A stretch of DNA of 64,000 bases from Slackia exigua ATCC 700122. Its GTDB lineage: Bacteria > Actinomycetota > Coriobacteriia > Coriobacteriales > Eggerthellaceae. Every line of letters starts with the position of its first letter. Within the stretch, counting starts at the first letter, position 1. Below the pieces are notes generated by a model. It worked only from the letters and a program-made list of their open reading frames with translations. It made no database searches and was not told the DNA's origin. Below, in pieces: positions 25,599 through 33,629 of this stretch. The stretch spans positions 343,277 through 407,276 of the forward strand of contig NZ_GG700631.1 in NCBI RefSeq assembly GCF_000162875.1, in the 5' to 3' direction. Both the position numbers and the translations under genes were made by a program.

Positions 25599-26870
25599 AT
25601 GGACCAGAAAAACGGGGCGCGCGCGGCCCATGCCGACCAACCGGCGCGCGACGCGAACGTCGCGGCGTTCGTCGCATACTTCCAGAACGGATGCAAGCCG
25701 AAGGCCTCCACGCTCGGCGTGGAGATCGAGCATTTCCTCGTGGACAACACCGGCCAGCCGCTCACGTACAGCCAGCCGAACGGCGTCGCCGACGTGCTGC
25801 GCACGCTGAGCGCCCGCTATCCCGACGTCAGCATGCACGGCGACGACATCCTGGGCGTCGCGAAGCCGCATATGAACGTCACGATCGAACCGGCCGCACA
25901 GCTGGAGATATCCGCCGGTCCCTTCGAATCCATCGCCGACATGCGCTTCGCGCTCGGCGAGTTCGAGCGGGACGTGGCGGCGGCGCTCACGCCGGTTGCG
26001 GGCCGCATGGTCGCGCTCGGCTACGACCCGATGCTCGTGGCCGCGGACAAGGAGCTCATCCCCAAGGCGCGCTACGACATCATGAACCGCTACCTTTCGG
26101 CCATCTCCCCGTCCGGGCCGCGCATGATGCGCGGTAGCGCATCGACGCAGGTGTCCATCGACTATACGAGCGAAGAAGACGCCGCAGCCAAGATGCGCGT
26201 CGCCTCCGCGCTTGCTCCCCTGCTTTCGCTCATGTGCGACAACGCGCCCGTGTTCGAAGGAACCCGCGCGCCGCACCGCCTGATGCGGGCGGAGATCTGG
26301 CGGTATCTCGATCCCGACCGCTGCAATACCGTCCCCGGATGTCTGGATGCGGGATTCTCGTTCGCCGATTACGCGAACTATATCCTGGACGTGCCCGCCG
26401 TGGTAGCGCTGGACGCCGAGGGCGAGGCGCGCTACGACACGCGCACCTTCGGGGACATCTTCGCCGACCGCACGATGACGCACGCCGATATCGAGCACGC
26501 GCTTTCGATGGTATGGCCCGACGCGCGCCTGAAGACCTACGTGGAAATCCGCCCTGCCGATGCGCTGCCGATCGATCTTGCCTGCGCCTACGAGGCGCTT
26601 ATCAAGGGCATCTTCTACGGACCGGCGCTCGGTGCGCTGGCCGCGGCGTTCGAGGGCGTGGATGCGCAGGACGTGGACGATGCGAAGACGGCGATCATGA
26701 AGCGCGGATACGAGGCGGAGACGTTCTCGCGCAACGCCGGCGACATGTGCGACGCGCTCGTGGAGATGGCCTACGAAGGGCTGCCTGCCGGCGAGCGAGG
26801 GTTCCTTGATCCGCTGGCCCGGCTCGTGAAACAGCGCATCACGCCGGCCGACGTATCCGAGTTCGCGTAG
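25599..26870 (+). CDS. Glutamate-cysteine ligase family 2 (GCS2-type) protein
   Basis: 423 residues. The GCS2 fold is indicated by TLGVEIEHFLVD near residue 40, ITIEPAAQLEIS-type sequence (TIEPAAQLEISAGPF) and the later TYVEIRPADALP. The family ligates glutamate to cysteine with ATP to form gamma-glutamylcysteine, a low-molecular-weight thiol precursor. No glutathione synthetase is adjacent. The start has GAGAAAGG upstream. A related amide-forming role cannot be excluded. Confidence 0.75.
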   Translation: MDQKNGARAAHADQPARDANVAAFVAYFQNGCKPKASTLGVEIEHFLVDNTGQPLTYSQPNGVADVLRTLSARYPDVSMHGDDILGVAKPHMNVTIEPAAQLEISAGPFESIADMRFALGEFERDVAAALTPVAGRMVALGYDPMLVAADKELIPKARYDIMNRYLSAISPSGPRMMRGSASTQVSIDYTSEEDAAAKMRVASALAPLLSLMCDNAPVFEGTRAPHRLMRAEIWRYLDPDRCNTVPGCLDAGFSFADYANYILDVPAVVALDAEGEARYDTRTFGDIFADRTMTHADIEHALSMVWPDARLKTYVEIRPADALPIDLACAYEALIKGIFYGPALGALAAAFEGVDAQDVDDAKTAIMKRGYEAETFSRNAGDMCDALVEMAYEGLPAGERGFLDPLARLVKQRITPADVSEFA

Positions 26871-27009
26871 GGCCTCAAGAAAGGGCCGAAGTCCGAAAGC
26901 CGTAGGAACATCGACCGATGAAGCGCGTCCTTCTCGAACAAGAGCAGGGCGCGCCGTTATACTTGGAGCGTCTTCTTCCACGGACGCCGCTAGGCGAAGG
27001 GATGCGCGC

Positions 27010-28308
27010 ATGAGGGCCTCCGATGCAGAACATCGTCGTCGACCGACCAGACGGCAGGGCACGCCGAGGACCATCGGCGTGCCGCTAGAGAACGGCGCGC
27101 CCGTCGGCGGTTCCCGATGGCTTCCGCTCGTCGCCATCCTCATCGCTGCGACCGTCATCGTCCTGATGGCGTATGCCTGCACGTCGTCTGCCGGACAGGC
27201 GGCCAATCAGGAAGCCGAGCCCGCCGCGACCCATTCCGAAAACGATCCCGATCGCGTGACGTTCGTCGCCGTGGGCGACAACCTGCCCGAAGTCGCCATA
27301 AGCGAGCAGGCGGATGCCGCCGCGGGAGAAGCCGGCGACGGTCGATACGACTTCCGACCGCTGTTCGCGCCGATCAGGCCCTATGTGGCACAGGCCGACC
27401 TCGCCTACATGAATCAGGAGACCCACCTGGGCGGCGATGACATCGGCCCGCAGGGCTATCCGTCGTTCAACGTGCCCGACGCCATGGCCGACGCCGTGGT
27501 GGACGCCGGATTCGACTTCGTGGCATCCGCGTCGAACCACAGCTACGACTGGGGGCTGTACGGAGCGCTCGATCATTCCTGCGACGTGTGGAGCAAGCAG
27601 CCCGTGGCGTTCGCCGGCACCGCACGCAGCCAGGAAGAAGCGGACACGCTCGCCATCGTCGAGCGCGACGGCATCAGATTCGCGCTGCTGGACTACACGT
27701 ACGGGCTGAACGGATTCGAGAGATCCGATGTGCCTCCCTATGCCGTGAACTTCATCGACGAGGACCGCATCAGAACGGACGTGGCTCGCGCGAAGGAACA
27801 GGCGGATGTCGTGATGGTCGCCATGCACTGGGGCACCGAGAACCAGACGGAGCCCGATGCGGACCAGCTGAAGTACGCGCAGCTGCTGGCCGATCTGGAT
27901 GCGGACGTGATCCTAGGCTCGCATCCGCACGTGATAGGACCGCTGACCTGGATCGCGAATTCGAACGGAAGCGGGCATCGCACGCTCTGCGCGTATTCGC
28001 TCGGGAACTTCACGTCGCACCATGACGCGCCGCACATGATCAATGACCTGGGTGGAATGCTGGCCTGCGACTTCGTGAAGGCGGACGATGGCAGCATAGG
28101 GATAGAGAACGTATCGTGGACGCCGCTTGTCATGCATGAACAGGAAGGCGCCTTCGCCGTGTATGCGCTGAAGGACTACACGCCTGCGCTGGCAAGCGCC
28201 CACAACGTGCTGTCCGAAGAGGACGACCCCATCGGCTGGATGAAGCAGACGTCGGCCGACGTGGTGAACAGCTTGGGAGACAGCTTCCCGATCGATGCGG
28301 GTTTGTGA
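27010..28308 (+). CDS. CapA-family protein (poly-gamma-glutamate synthesis type metallophosphatase fold)
   Basis: 432 residues. A membrane anchor lies at about 36-57, then a CapA domain with FVAVGDNLPE, YMNQETHLGG, SASNHSYDWG, MHWGTE, GSHPHVIGP and YSLGNF. CapA-like proteins are secreted or anchored metallophosphatase-fold proteins linked to poly-gamma-glutamate or other surface polymers. No capBC genes are nearby, so the substrate is unclear. GAAGGG precedes the ATG and TTATACT at about 26961 could be the -10. Confidence 0.82.
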   Translation: MRASDAEHRRRPTRRQGTPRTIGVPLENGAPVGGSRWLPLVAILIAATVIVLMAYACTSSAGQAANQEAEPAATHSENDPDRVTFVAVGDNLPEVAISEQADAAAGEAGDGRYDFRPLFAPIRPYVAQADLAYMNQETHLGGDDIGPQGYPSFNVPDAMADAVVDAGFDFVASASNHSYDWGLYGALDHSCDVWSKQPVAFAGTARSQEEADTLAIVERDGIRFALLDYTYGLNGFERSDVPPYAVNFIDEDRIRTDVARAKEQADVVMVAMHWGTENQTEPDADQLKYAQLLADLDADVILGSHPHVIGPLTWIANSNGSGHRTLCAYSLGNFTSHHDAPHMINDLGGMLACDFVKADDGSIGIENVSWTPLVMHEQEGAFAVYALKDYTPALASAHNVLSEEDDPIGWMKQTSADVVNSLGDSFPIDAGL

Positions 28309-28432
28309 CCCTTCTGCGCAAGCGTCCTGAAAAACCTCTTCGGCTTTTCGCACATCACGACGATCGATGCGTAGGACGCATCGCCTAGAACCATCTCCTC
28401 ATCAGACACGAATTGCCCTGATGCGGGCGTGA

Positions 28433-28702
28433 CTACCGTGCCGTCCTCCAACCGATCAAGGCTTCTATAGCAACCAGGTCTTTTTCGGGATAATACGTGT
28501 ATATGAGACCAAATGGGCTCACGACCATCTTGCGAACCCCTTCGCCGAAGACACGAAGAATAGAGTCGGGAATGAGCCTTGAGCCAAATTCCCCGAAAGC
28601 CTCCACGTTGTCGAGAGCGGCATATATGTTCGCCTCAACCTTGCACGAAGTCACGCGCGACAGATCGTCGGCGAATCGATCCGAAAACTCAAGCCTGGGC
28701 AC
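28433..28702 (-). CDS. RelE/ParE-family toxin
   Basis: 89 residues from a GTG at 28702 (PRLEFSDRFADDLSRV); a TTG at 28723 is an alternative. The RelE/ParE pattern is clear in the N-terminal strand-helix and the ending MVVSPFGLIYTYYPEKDLVAIEALIGWR, which carries the usual strand-turn and terminal Arg. The reading frame overlaps the upstream antitoxin remnant by 14 nt. Members cut mRNA on the ribosome or poison gyrase; which applies here is not decided. If the antitoxin is inactive, the toxin must be silent or neutralised in trans. Confidence 0.7.
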   Translation of the reverse strand: MPRLEFSDRFADDLSRVTSCKVEANIYAALDNVEAFGEFGSRLIPDSILRVFGEGVRKMVVSPFGLIYTYYPEKDLVAIEALIGWRTAR

Positions 28703-28937
28703 GAGCAGCTTGCTTCTCCGCAACAGCCGTCATAAGTTCTTCGCGCGTCGAATACGACCGGCCCTCTGCGTAATCGGCGCGCGACGCACGAAGCGCCTCA
28801 GCCATACGGAACTCATACAGCGCCTCTTCAACGGCTTCTTTTATCTCGCGATCGTGAACCTCCTGAGACATGAACAGGTATTTCCCTCGCCCATTCTCGG
28901 TAATGTAGACGACCTCCTCGTCAGCGATGGGTTGTCT
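28689..28937 (-). pseudogene. 5'-truncated Phd/YefM-family antitoxin
   Basis: The frame runs from a stop at 28938 without an ATG until 28871. It contains VVYITENGRGKYLFMS, the core of Phd/YefM antitoxins, and a helical toxin-binding C-terminus. The N-terminal RPISDLRN strand-helix that should come first is missing. A shortened 60-residue protein could start at ATG 28871, but it would lack the DNA-binding part. The break lies at the boundary with the operator repeats of the divergent module. Confidence 0.6.
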
Positions 28938-28944
28938 TTAAAAC

Positions 28945-28992
28945 GTGATTCAACTCTTATTCAATACGTAATTCAGTATGTAATTCAATATA
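28945..28992 (+). promoter_or_regulatory. Four 12-bp iterons upstream of a toxin-antitoxin operon
   Basis: GTGATTCAACTC, TTATTCAATACG, TAATTCAGTATG and TAATTCAATATA lie head to tail at exact 12-bp spacing. They end 40 nt before the antitoxin start and are followed by ATAATGAGG. This is a likely cooperative operator for Phd-family autoregulation. Confidence 0.65.
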
Positions 28993-29032
28993 TAATGAGG
29001 CTCAATACTCATTTGAATGAGAGGCAACCGCT

Positions 29033-29338
29033 ATGCCCATGCTTGAAAGACCTCTGCCGATAATCCGCCCCATAACCGACCTTCGCACGAAGCTCAACGA
29101 CGTATGCGACCAGGCTGTTGAAAATCAAGAGCCTATCGTGCTCACCAAAAACGGAACGCCTGCGTTCGTTCTGATGGACAGCGAAACCTATGAGGCCCGG
29201 ATCGAAAACGCCCGTGTTCGTGCGGCGCTCATCGAAGCCGAAATAGAAGAGAAGTACCGTCCTGAGACCATTTCGTCCCGAGATGCAGATGATCGGATGC
29301 GCAAACTCTTCGAAATTTGGGGGCTCACGTATGCATGA
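29033..29338 (+). CDS. Phd/YefM-family antitoxin
   Basis: 101 residues. The N-terminal domain is complete: PIIRPITDLRTKLNDVCD, then PIVLTKNGTPAFVLMDSETYE. An acidic helical C-terminus should wrap the toxin. GAGAGG stands 8 nt before the ATG. The stop overlaps the toxin start by 8 nt, so the two are coupled. It is likely to repress its own operon through the upstream 12-bp iterons. Confidence 0.85.
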   Translation: MPMLERPLPIIRPITDLRTKLNDVCDQAVENQEPIVLTKNGTPAFVLMDSETYEARIENARVRAALIEAEIEEKYRPETISSRDADDRMRKLFEIWGLTYA

Positions 29339-29657
29339 GGTCGAATGGCGACCGCGTGCGCAGCTTGATCGCGAATCCATCGCCATCTATCTCGGCCTCG
29401 AATGCAAGAACCCCCAAGCCGCCCTGTCGACCATACAGATGATCGACGATGCCATACGCCAGGTGCAAGCATTCCCAAGCATGGGTAGACGCGTCGTCCT
29501 CGAAGACACGGCCCATCATGACTACCGCCGCGTCCTCGCCGGCATGTATGCCGTGTTCTACCGCTTCGACAGCAAGCGCATCGTCGTGTACCGCATCCTG
29601 CATCAGCGCAGGGACATCGCGGATTACAGCTTTGTAGACCTAGACGAGGAAGTGTGA
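29331..29657 (+). CDS. RelE/ParE-family toxin
   Basis: 108 residues, starting at the ATG inside the end of the antitoxin gene. It follows the ParE/RelE plan: EVEWRPRAQLDRESIAIYL at the N-terminus, SMGRRVVLEDTAHHDYRRVLAG in the middle and YAVFYRFDSKRIVVYRILHQRRD at the end. It forms a complete type II module with the preceding antitoxin. RNase versus gyrase-poison activity is not decided by sequence; the ILHQRRD ending fits the ParE/YoeB-like branch. Confidence 0.85.
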   Translation: MHEVEWRPRAQLDRESIAIYLGLECKNPQAALSTIQMIDDAIRQVQAFPSMGRRVVLEDTAHHDYRRVLAGMYAVFYRFDSKRIVVYRILHQRRDIADYSFVDLDEEV

Positions 29658-29679
29658 TGGCAGAACATCCCAATGCCAC

Positions 29680-30741
29680 CTAAGAAGCGGACTGTGAATG
29701 TCGCATGGCCGAAGCGCTTAAGGCATCTTGATGAAATGAGCAAGAACACGCTTGCAGCATTGCCACCATTCCCGCAAGCGTATCGGTACCAGAAGTCGAC
29801 CCATGATTCAAAAGCGTCCTGAAAGATGCCTCGGATGCGCCGGTGCTCATATGCAAATCGCCGCAAAGAACCGCATGAACCGCATCGACCACGCTTTGGG
29901 AAAATCGGCCACGAACGGCTGACATAAGGTAATGCTGAGAGATCCTCGTCGTGTTTTGCGCCAGCATATCGACAATCTCGACCAAAGCATATCCTAACCC
30001 TCCTGACAGGGAAAACGCTCGAGCGATTGCCAATGCTCCGATGATGAAGTCGTCTCCGGACGGGGTGAGCCCCACGCCTAATCCGACGATCCGAGAAAGC
30101 ACCAAAGACATTGCTCTCGAAGAAGCGGCAGAAGATGCCATGAGGTCGCAAAACAGCATGCCGTTCGCAACAAGCTCCTTGCTCATCCGCCCATCTACCG
30201 ACGGACTCCTTGCGAAATCCTCCATGAACGGCGACTGCGCTTTGCCATGAAGGCGAAATGCTTCTCGTATGGAATCCAAGCAGGCTGCTGAAGGCAGAGG
30301 CTGCGATCCGACCGAAAGCAAGTCGAGCAACGTTCCGTCAAACGTACCGCAAGACGTTCTAGCGTGCCACGTATGGCGACGCTCCTCATCATCGACGATA
30401 ACGAGCCTGTAGCATCCACCGTCCTCTTCGACGATACGAAGCGTCTTCGCGCGACGGACGAATATCGGCAGTTCCAGGGCATCGACCACGAGCCCTCCTG
30501 GAGCGAAGTCGCACGATCTTGTTCCTATCCACACCGTAGCATCGCGAACCATACTGCCGCATGCATCGCGACAATACTGCAATCGGCAATTCTGCTTGTT
30601 GCGGGCCAGCGAACCGCAAGGCATGGAGAAGTTGACGACATGTTCGAACGAAGCGCATGCTCGCATGCTCGCATGCGACTGAGCCGCACAGACCCAATCC
30701 CTATCCATGAATTCTATATTGCATGCTTTGATCATAGGCAT
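29680..30741 (-). CDS. allH: DUF2877 protein, AllH-like (oxamate carbamoyltransferase component)
   Basis: About 353 residues. The DUF2877 signature VGLGVGLTPSGDDFIIGALA is present in the C-terminal half, with FDGTLLDLL before it. E. coli YlbF/AllH has this domain and, with FdrA/AllF and YlbE/AllG, is reported to form oxamate carbamoyltransferase, which turns oxalurate and phosphate into oxamate and carbamoyl phosphate in allantoin breakdown. The other two partners lie upstream on the same strand. The start is uncertain: 30741 or 30735, with a TTG at 30792 as an alternative. It is the last gene of the operon. Confidence 0.72.
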   Translation of the reverse strand: MPMIKACNIEFMDRDWVCAAQSHASMRACASFEHVVNFSMPCGSLARNKQNCRLQYCRDACGSMVRDATVWIGTRSCDFAPGGLVVDALELPIFVRRAKTLRIVEEDGGCYRLVIVDDEERRHTWHARTSCGTFDGTLLDLLSVGSQPLPSAACLDSIREAFRLHGKAQSPFMEDFARSPSVDGRMSKELVANGMLFCDLMASSAASSRAMSLVLSRIVGLGVGLTPSGDDFIIGALAIARAFSLSGGLGYALVEIVDMLAQNTTRISQHYLMSAVRGRFSQSVVDAVHAVLCGDLHMSTGASEASFRTLLNHGSTSGTDTLAGMVAMLQACSCSFHQDALSASAMRHSQSAS

Positions 30742-30799
30742 TCCCGCGCTGCGAGCGAACCGAACGCGGTGACGTCGGCCCACTCGCAGCAATGAATCG

Positions 30800-31486
30800 C
30801 TACGCTTCCTGTTCTTCTCCCTTGATGCGTTTCTTGTATATGATCACGGCCGCGGCAATCGTGGCCACAATGGTGAACACGATATACAAGTATCCGGGTA
30901 TAACCCCGCCCGCGAAGATGCGGAGAAGAAGGGGCGTACCGATGGCTATAGGAATGACCTTGGGAAACTTGATGGCGAACGTGACCATGAGGGATCCGAA
31001 CACCGCGGGCGCAACATAGGATTTGACCGCATCGAGAGCCTCTTCGGGCAGAGCGCCTAAGATGAACGTTCCTGCGAAAGCGCCTATGCAGACGAACGCG
31101 ACCGTGGTGATGGTGGATCCGATGATGGCTAGGGAAGATACCACTTCGGCTTCTTTCGATCCCGGCTCGACGCGCGTCAAATCCTGAGCGACGGCCGCGG
31201 CGGGAAGCTTGCTCGTCCCGATATTGCCTGTCAGAAACGCTTCGTAGCTTCCGATGGTGCCCAGCACCGGAAAGAATGTAATGGGCTCGATAAGCCAAAT
31301 GAAGCCGAACGACGCAGCAATCAACACCACATCCTTGATGATCCAGTCGATCGGCGGAACGATACCGTAGGCAAAGTAGAGAAACGCGACGGGTAAAAAC
31401 GATGAGATGCAGACGCCGATGAGGGTGATTCGGCCAATGAGATGAACGGGCTTGGTCCAGTTCTTTTCGTAGGTGGCGTTATCCAT
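30800..31486 (-). CDS. Integral membrane protein within the oxamate-type operon
   Basis: 228 residues with about six hydrophobic helices and the conserved-looking segments EPITFFPVLGTIGSYEAFLTGNIGTSKLP and PKVIPIAIGTPLLLRIF. No family recognised. AGGAG precedes its ATG, and it begins 13 nt after the DUF5058 gene. The pair are probably two subunits of one permease, since both have about six helices and similar size. The operon context suggests transport of a ureide or carbamoyl compound. Confidence 0.65.
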   Translation of the reverse strand: MDNATYEKNWTKPVHLIGRITLIGVCISSFLPVAFLYFAYGIVPPIDWIIKDVVLIAASFGFIWLIEPITFFPVLGTIGSYEAFLTGNIGTSKLPAAAVAQDLTRVEPGSKEAEVVSSLAIIGSTITTVAFVCIGAFAGTFILGALPEEALDAVKSYVAPAVFGSLMVTFAIKFPKVIPIAIGTPLLLRIFAGGVIPGYLYIVFTIVATIAAAVIIYKKRIKGEEQEA

Positions 31487-31499
31487 GAGAAACTCCTAT

Positions 31500-32195
31500 C
31501 TAGACAACCATGTGTATGCCGGCGCCCACAAGCGTGCCGAGAATCATGGCGAGTCCGAGACTGTATTCCTTGAGACGCTCGTGCTTCTGCGCAATCTTGT
31601 AGAACAGAAGCGTTGCGATGCCGCCGGTAAGCCATGCAGCTACGAAATCGGCGCCCCCCATAAGAGAACCGGCACTCAGGTTGCCATAAATGGCACACAT
31701 GGCAGCACCGCTGACGATCGCGAGGATGCGCGGATTTCCCCCTTCGACCTTGTTCTTGATTTTCCCAAGCGACTTAGCGAACAGGACGCATGCGACCAAA
31801 GACCCCACGCCGTTGAGCCACATGCCGAACCAAGACACCATAAGAGCTTCGGGAGTGTAGTCGGCACCGCCGAACACGGTGCCCGTCGCTTCAGCTCCGA
31901 TTTGAGCCGCGGCAAGTTCGTTAGAGGCGGACACGATCATGGTCAAGCGCATCCACGTAAGCGGATGCCCAAGAACCGCCATGAGGCCGACCATGACGAT
32001 GACGATGCCAAGCGCCGGACCTATAGCCGTGATAAGGCCTACGCGAAGCGATTGGGAGCATGTCTTGTCAGGCATGTCCAAAGCCTTCGCCTGCTTCCTT
32101 GTCAATCGGAAATAGGCGACCAACTGAAAGGCGATGATCAAAACGGTTACCGAGCAGATGACCCATAGCAATGGGTTGTTGATAATCTCATCCAT
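31500..32195 (-). CDS. DUF5058-like integral membrane protein
   Basis: 231 residues, about six transmembrane segments, opening NNPLLWVICSVTVLIIAFQL followed by a basic loop, as in DUF5058 proteins. The function is unknown. It lies between allG (10 nt upstream) and a second membrane gene (13 nt downstream), so all are in one transcript. Probably one half of a heteromeric transporter for the operon's substrate or product. The family assignment is from memory of its overall pattern. Confidence 0.62.
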   Translation of the reverse strand: MDEIINNPLLWVICSVTVLIIAFQLVAYFRLTRKQAKALDMPDKTCSQSLRVGLITAIGPALGIVIVMVGLMAVLGHPLTWMRLTMIVSASNELAAAQIGAEATGTVFGGADYTPEALMVSWFGMWLNGVGSLVACVLFAKSLGKIKNKVEGGNPRILAIVSGAAMCAIYGNLSAGSLMGGADFVAAWLTGGIATLLFYKIAQKHERLKEYSLGLAMILGTLVGAGIHMVV

Positions 32196-32204
32196 GATGG
32201 CCTC

Positions 32205-33629
32205 CTAGCAGTTCGTTCCGTATGTTTCTTCAAAAGCAAGCAGGGCTTTCTCGAAGCACTCCATGGGAGGCGCCGTAATGCCCGCGCCGATCTGGCCGAT
32301 ACCGGCAAGCCTATGCACGCTTCCCGTATCGATAACGGGAAGGATGTTTGTTTCAACCACCTTGCGAATGTCGATACCCGTAGGCGACCCACGGAAATCA
32401 AGGACGGGCTGAGAGAAGTTGCCGTTCTCATACAACGTTATGTCGTACATCCGCTTGGAGATATCGACCCCTTCGGCCGCCGTTCCCCCGACGAGCTGAA
32501 CGATTGCAGGAGCACCGCTCAGAGCGAATCCGCCGATTCCGGCGGTTTCGGTTATGCACGAGTCGCCCATGTCGGGATTCGCATCGTCGTCATCGAAACC
32601 AGGGAAATACAAGCCGCGAACCATTTGCGCCGGACCGGTGAACCATCGATCCCCCAGACCTGAAACACGAATGCCGAATTCAACGCCATTGCGGCACATA
32701 GCGGTAACCATGGAACTGCTTCTCACGTCGCGCGCCGCATCGAGGCACAGTTTGGATGTGGGCATGCTGATGCTGAGGTAATACCCATCGTTTCCGTTGA
32801 TGAATTCAACCGCACGTTTCACCTTATCGAAGGGCATGCCCGAATCGAGCAGGAGGGGAAACAGGGCACGCAGAAGCATGCTTGTACCCGCCTTGTTGCG
32901 GTTATGACCCTCATCGCCCATATGCAGTGCCTGGAACTGCAGCGCCAGCGTGTCGATTCCCTCTTCCGAGGTGCTCAGCGCCGCATGCATGACCTCGCGG
33001 AATTCGGAAGCCATCCACCTGAGGCCGTCGATGACCTCGGGAGCATAGGCGCCGTAACGCAACAGCTTCCCGCCCATGCCTTCGGGAACAAGGCAGAAAG
33101 CACGATGTCCGCTGGTCTTATCCTCCAAAACTTGAACGACCATATTCGACGAGATGACGCCCGCCATGGCACCTACGGCGTCATGATCATGACAGGGTTC
33201 GAAATCTATATCGCCCGAAGCGGCTACTTCTGCCGCCTCTTCAGGAGTGCTCGCGAATCCCTCAAGAATGAGCGCCCCCATGACAGCACCCTGCATGGGC
33301 CCGCACATGTTCTCCCATGTGATAGGAGGACCCGCATGCAGAATCAGATTGGGCCGCATACCGGGGATCACGTCTTTTGCCAGCTGGAAATCCACCAGAT
33401 GAGGACGCACCGAACAATACCGCTCCACGGCAACTCGATTCGCAGCATCTATCTCCGGTGACATGAGCGTCGAAAGGGCTCGGATCAAATCGGGAGATCC
33501 TGCGGCGGGCGGCGTCCAATCGACATTAACGCAAGCGACTCCCTGCAATTCGAGGTCATCGCAGAATCGAGAAGCGCCCACGTTCACTACGCGGAGGTCG
33601 TCGGAAAACAAAGTCTGAGCGTTTGACAT
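32205..33629 (-). CDS. allG: DUF1116 protein, AllG-like (oxamate carbamoyltransferase component)
   Basis: 474 residues, matching the length of E. coli YlbE/AllG. DUF1116 features seen are GPPITWENMCGPMQGA, HDHDAVGAMAGVIS, MGDEGHNRN and GIRVSGLGDRWFTGPAQ. It forms part of the FdrA-YlbE-YlbF complex. Its ATG overlaps the fdrA stop by one base (TAATG), so the two are translationally coupled. No carbamate kinase, which usually consumes the carbamoyl phosphate product, is present in this window. Confidence 0.78.
   Translation of the reverse strand: MSNAQTLFSDDLRVVNVGASRFCDDLELQGVACVNVDWTPPAAGSPDLIRALSTLMSPEIDAANRVAVERYCSVRPHLVDFQLAKDVIPGMRPNLILHAGPPITWENMCGPMQGAVMGALILEGFASTPEEAAEVAASGDIDFEPCHDHDAVGAMAGVISSNMVVQVLEDKTSGHRAFCLVPEGMGGKLLRYGAYAPEVIDGLRWMASEFREVMHAALSTSEEGIDTLALQFQALHMGDEGHNRNKAGTSMLLRALFPLLLDSGMPFDKVKRAVEFINGNDGYYLSISMPTSKLCLDAARDVRSSSMVTAMCRNGVEFGIRVSGLGDRWFTGPAQMVRGLYFPGFDDDDANPDMGDSCITETAGIGGFALSGAPAIVQLVGGTAAEGVDISKRMYDITLYENGNFSQPVLDFRGSPTGIDIRKVVETNILPVIDTGSVHRLAGIGQIGAGITAPPMECFEKALLAFEETYGTNC

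Noticed and set aside
28176-28451. 91-codon minus-strand frame between capA and the toxin
   Set aside because: It starts at a TTG inside the toxin gene's end and runs antisense through the capA 3' end. No domain recognised and no ribosome site fits.
28945-28992. CRISPR or plasmid origin iterons
   Set aside because: Four 12-bp units without spacers and no replication gene; the position before a toxin-antitoxin operon explains them better as an operator.
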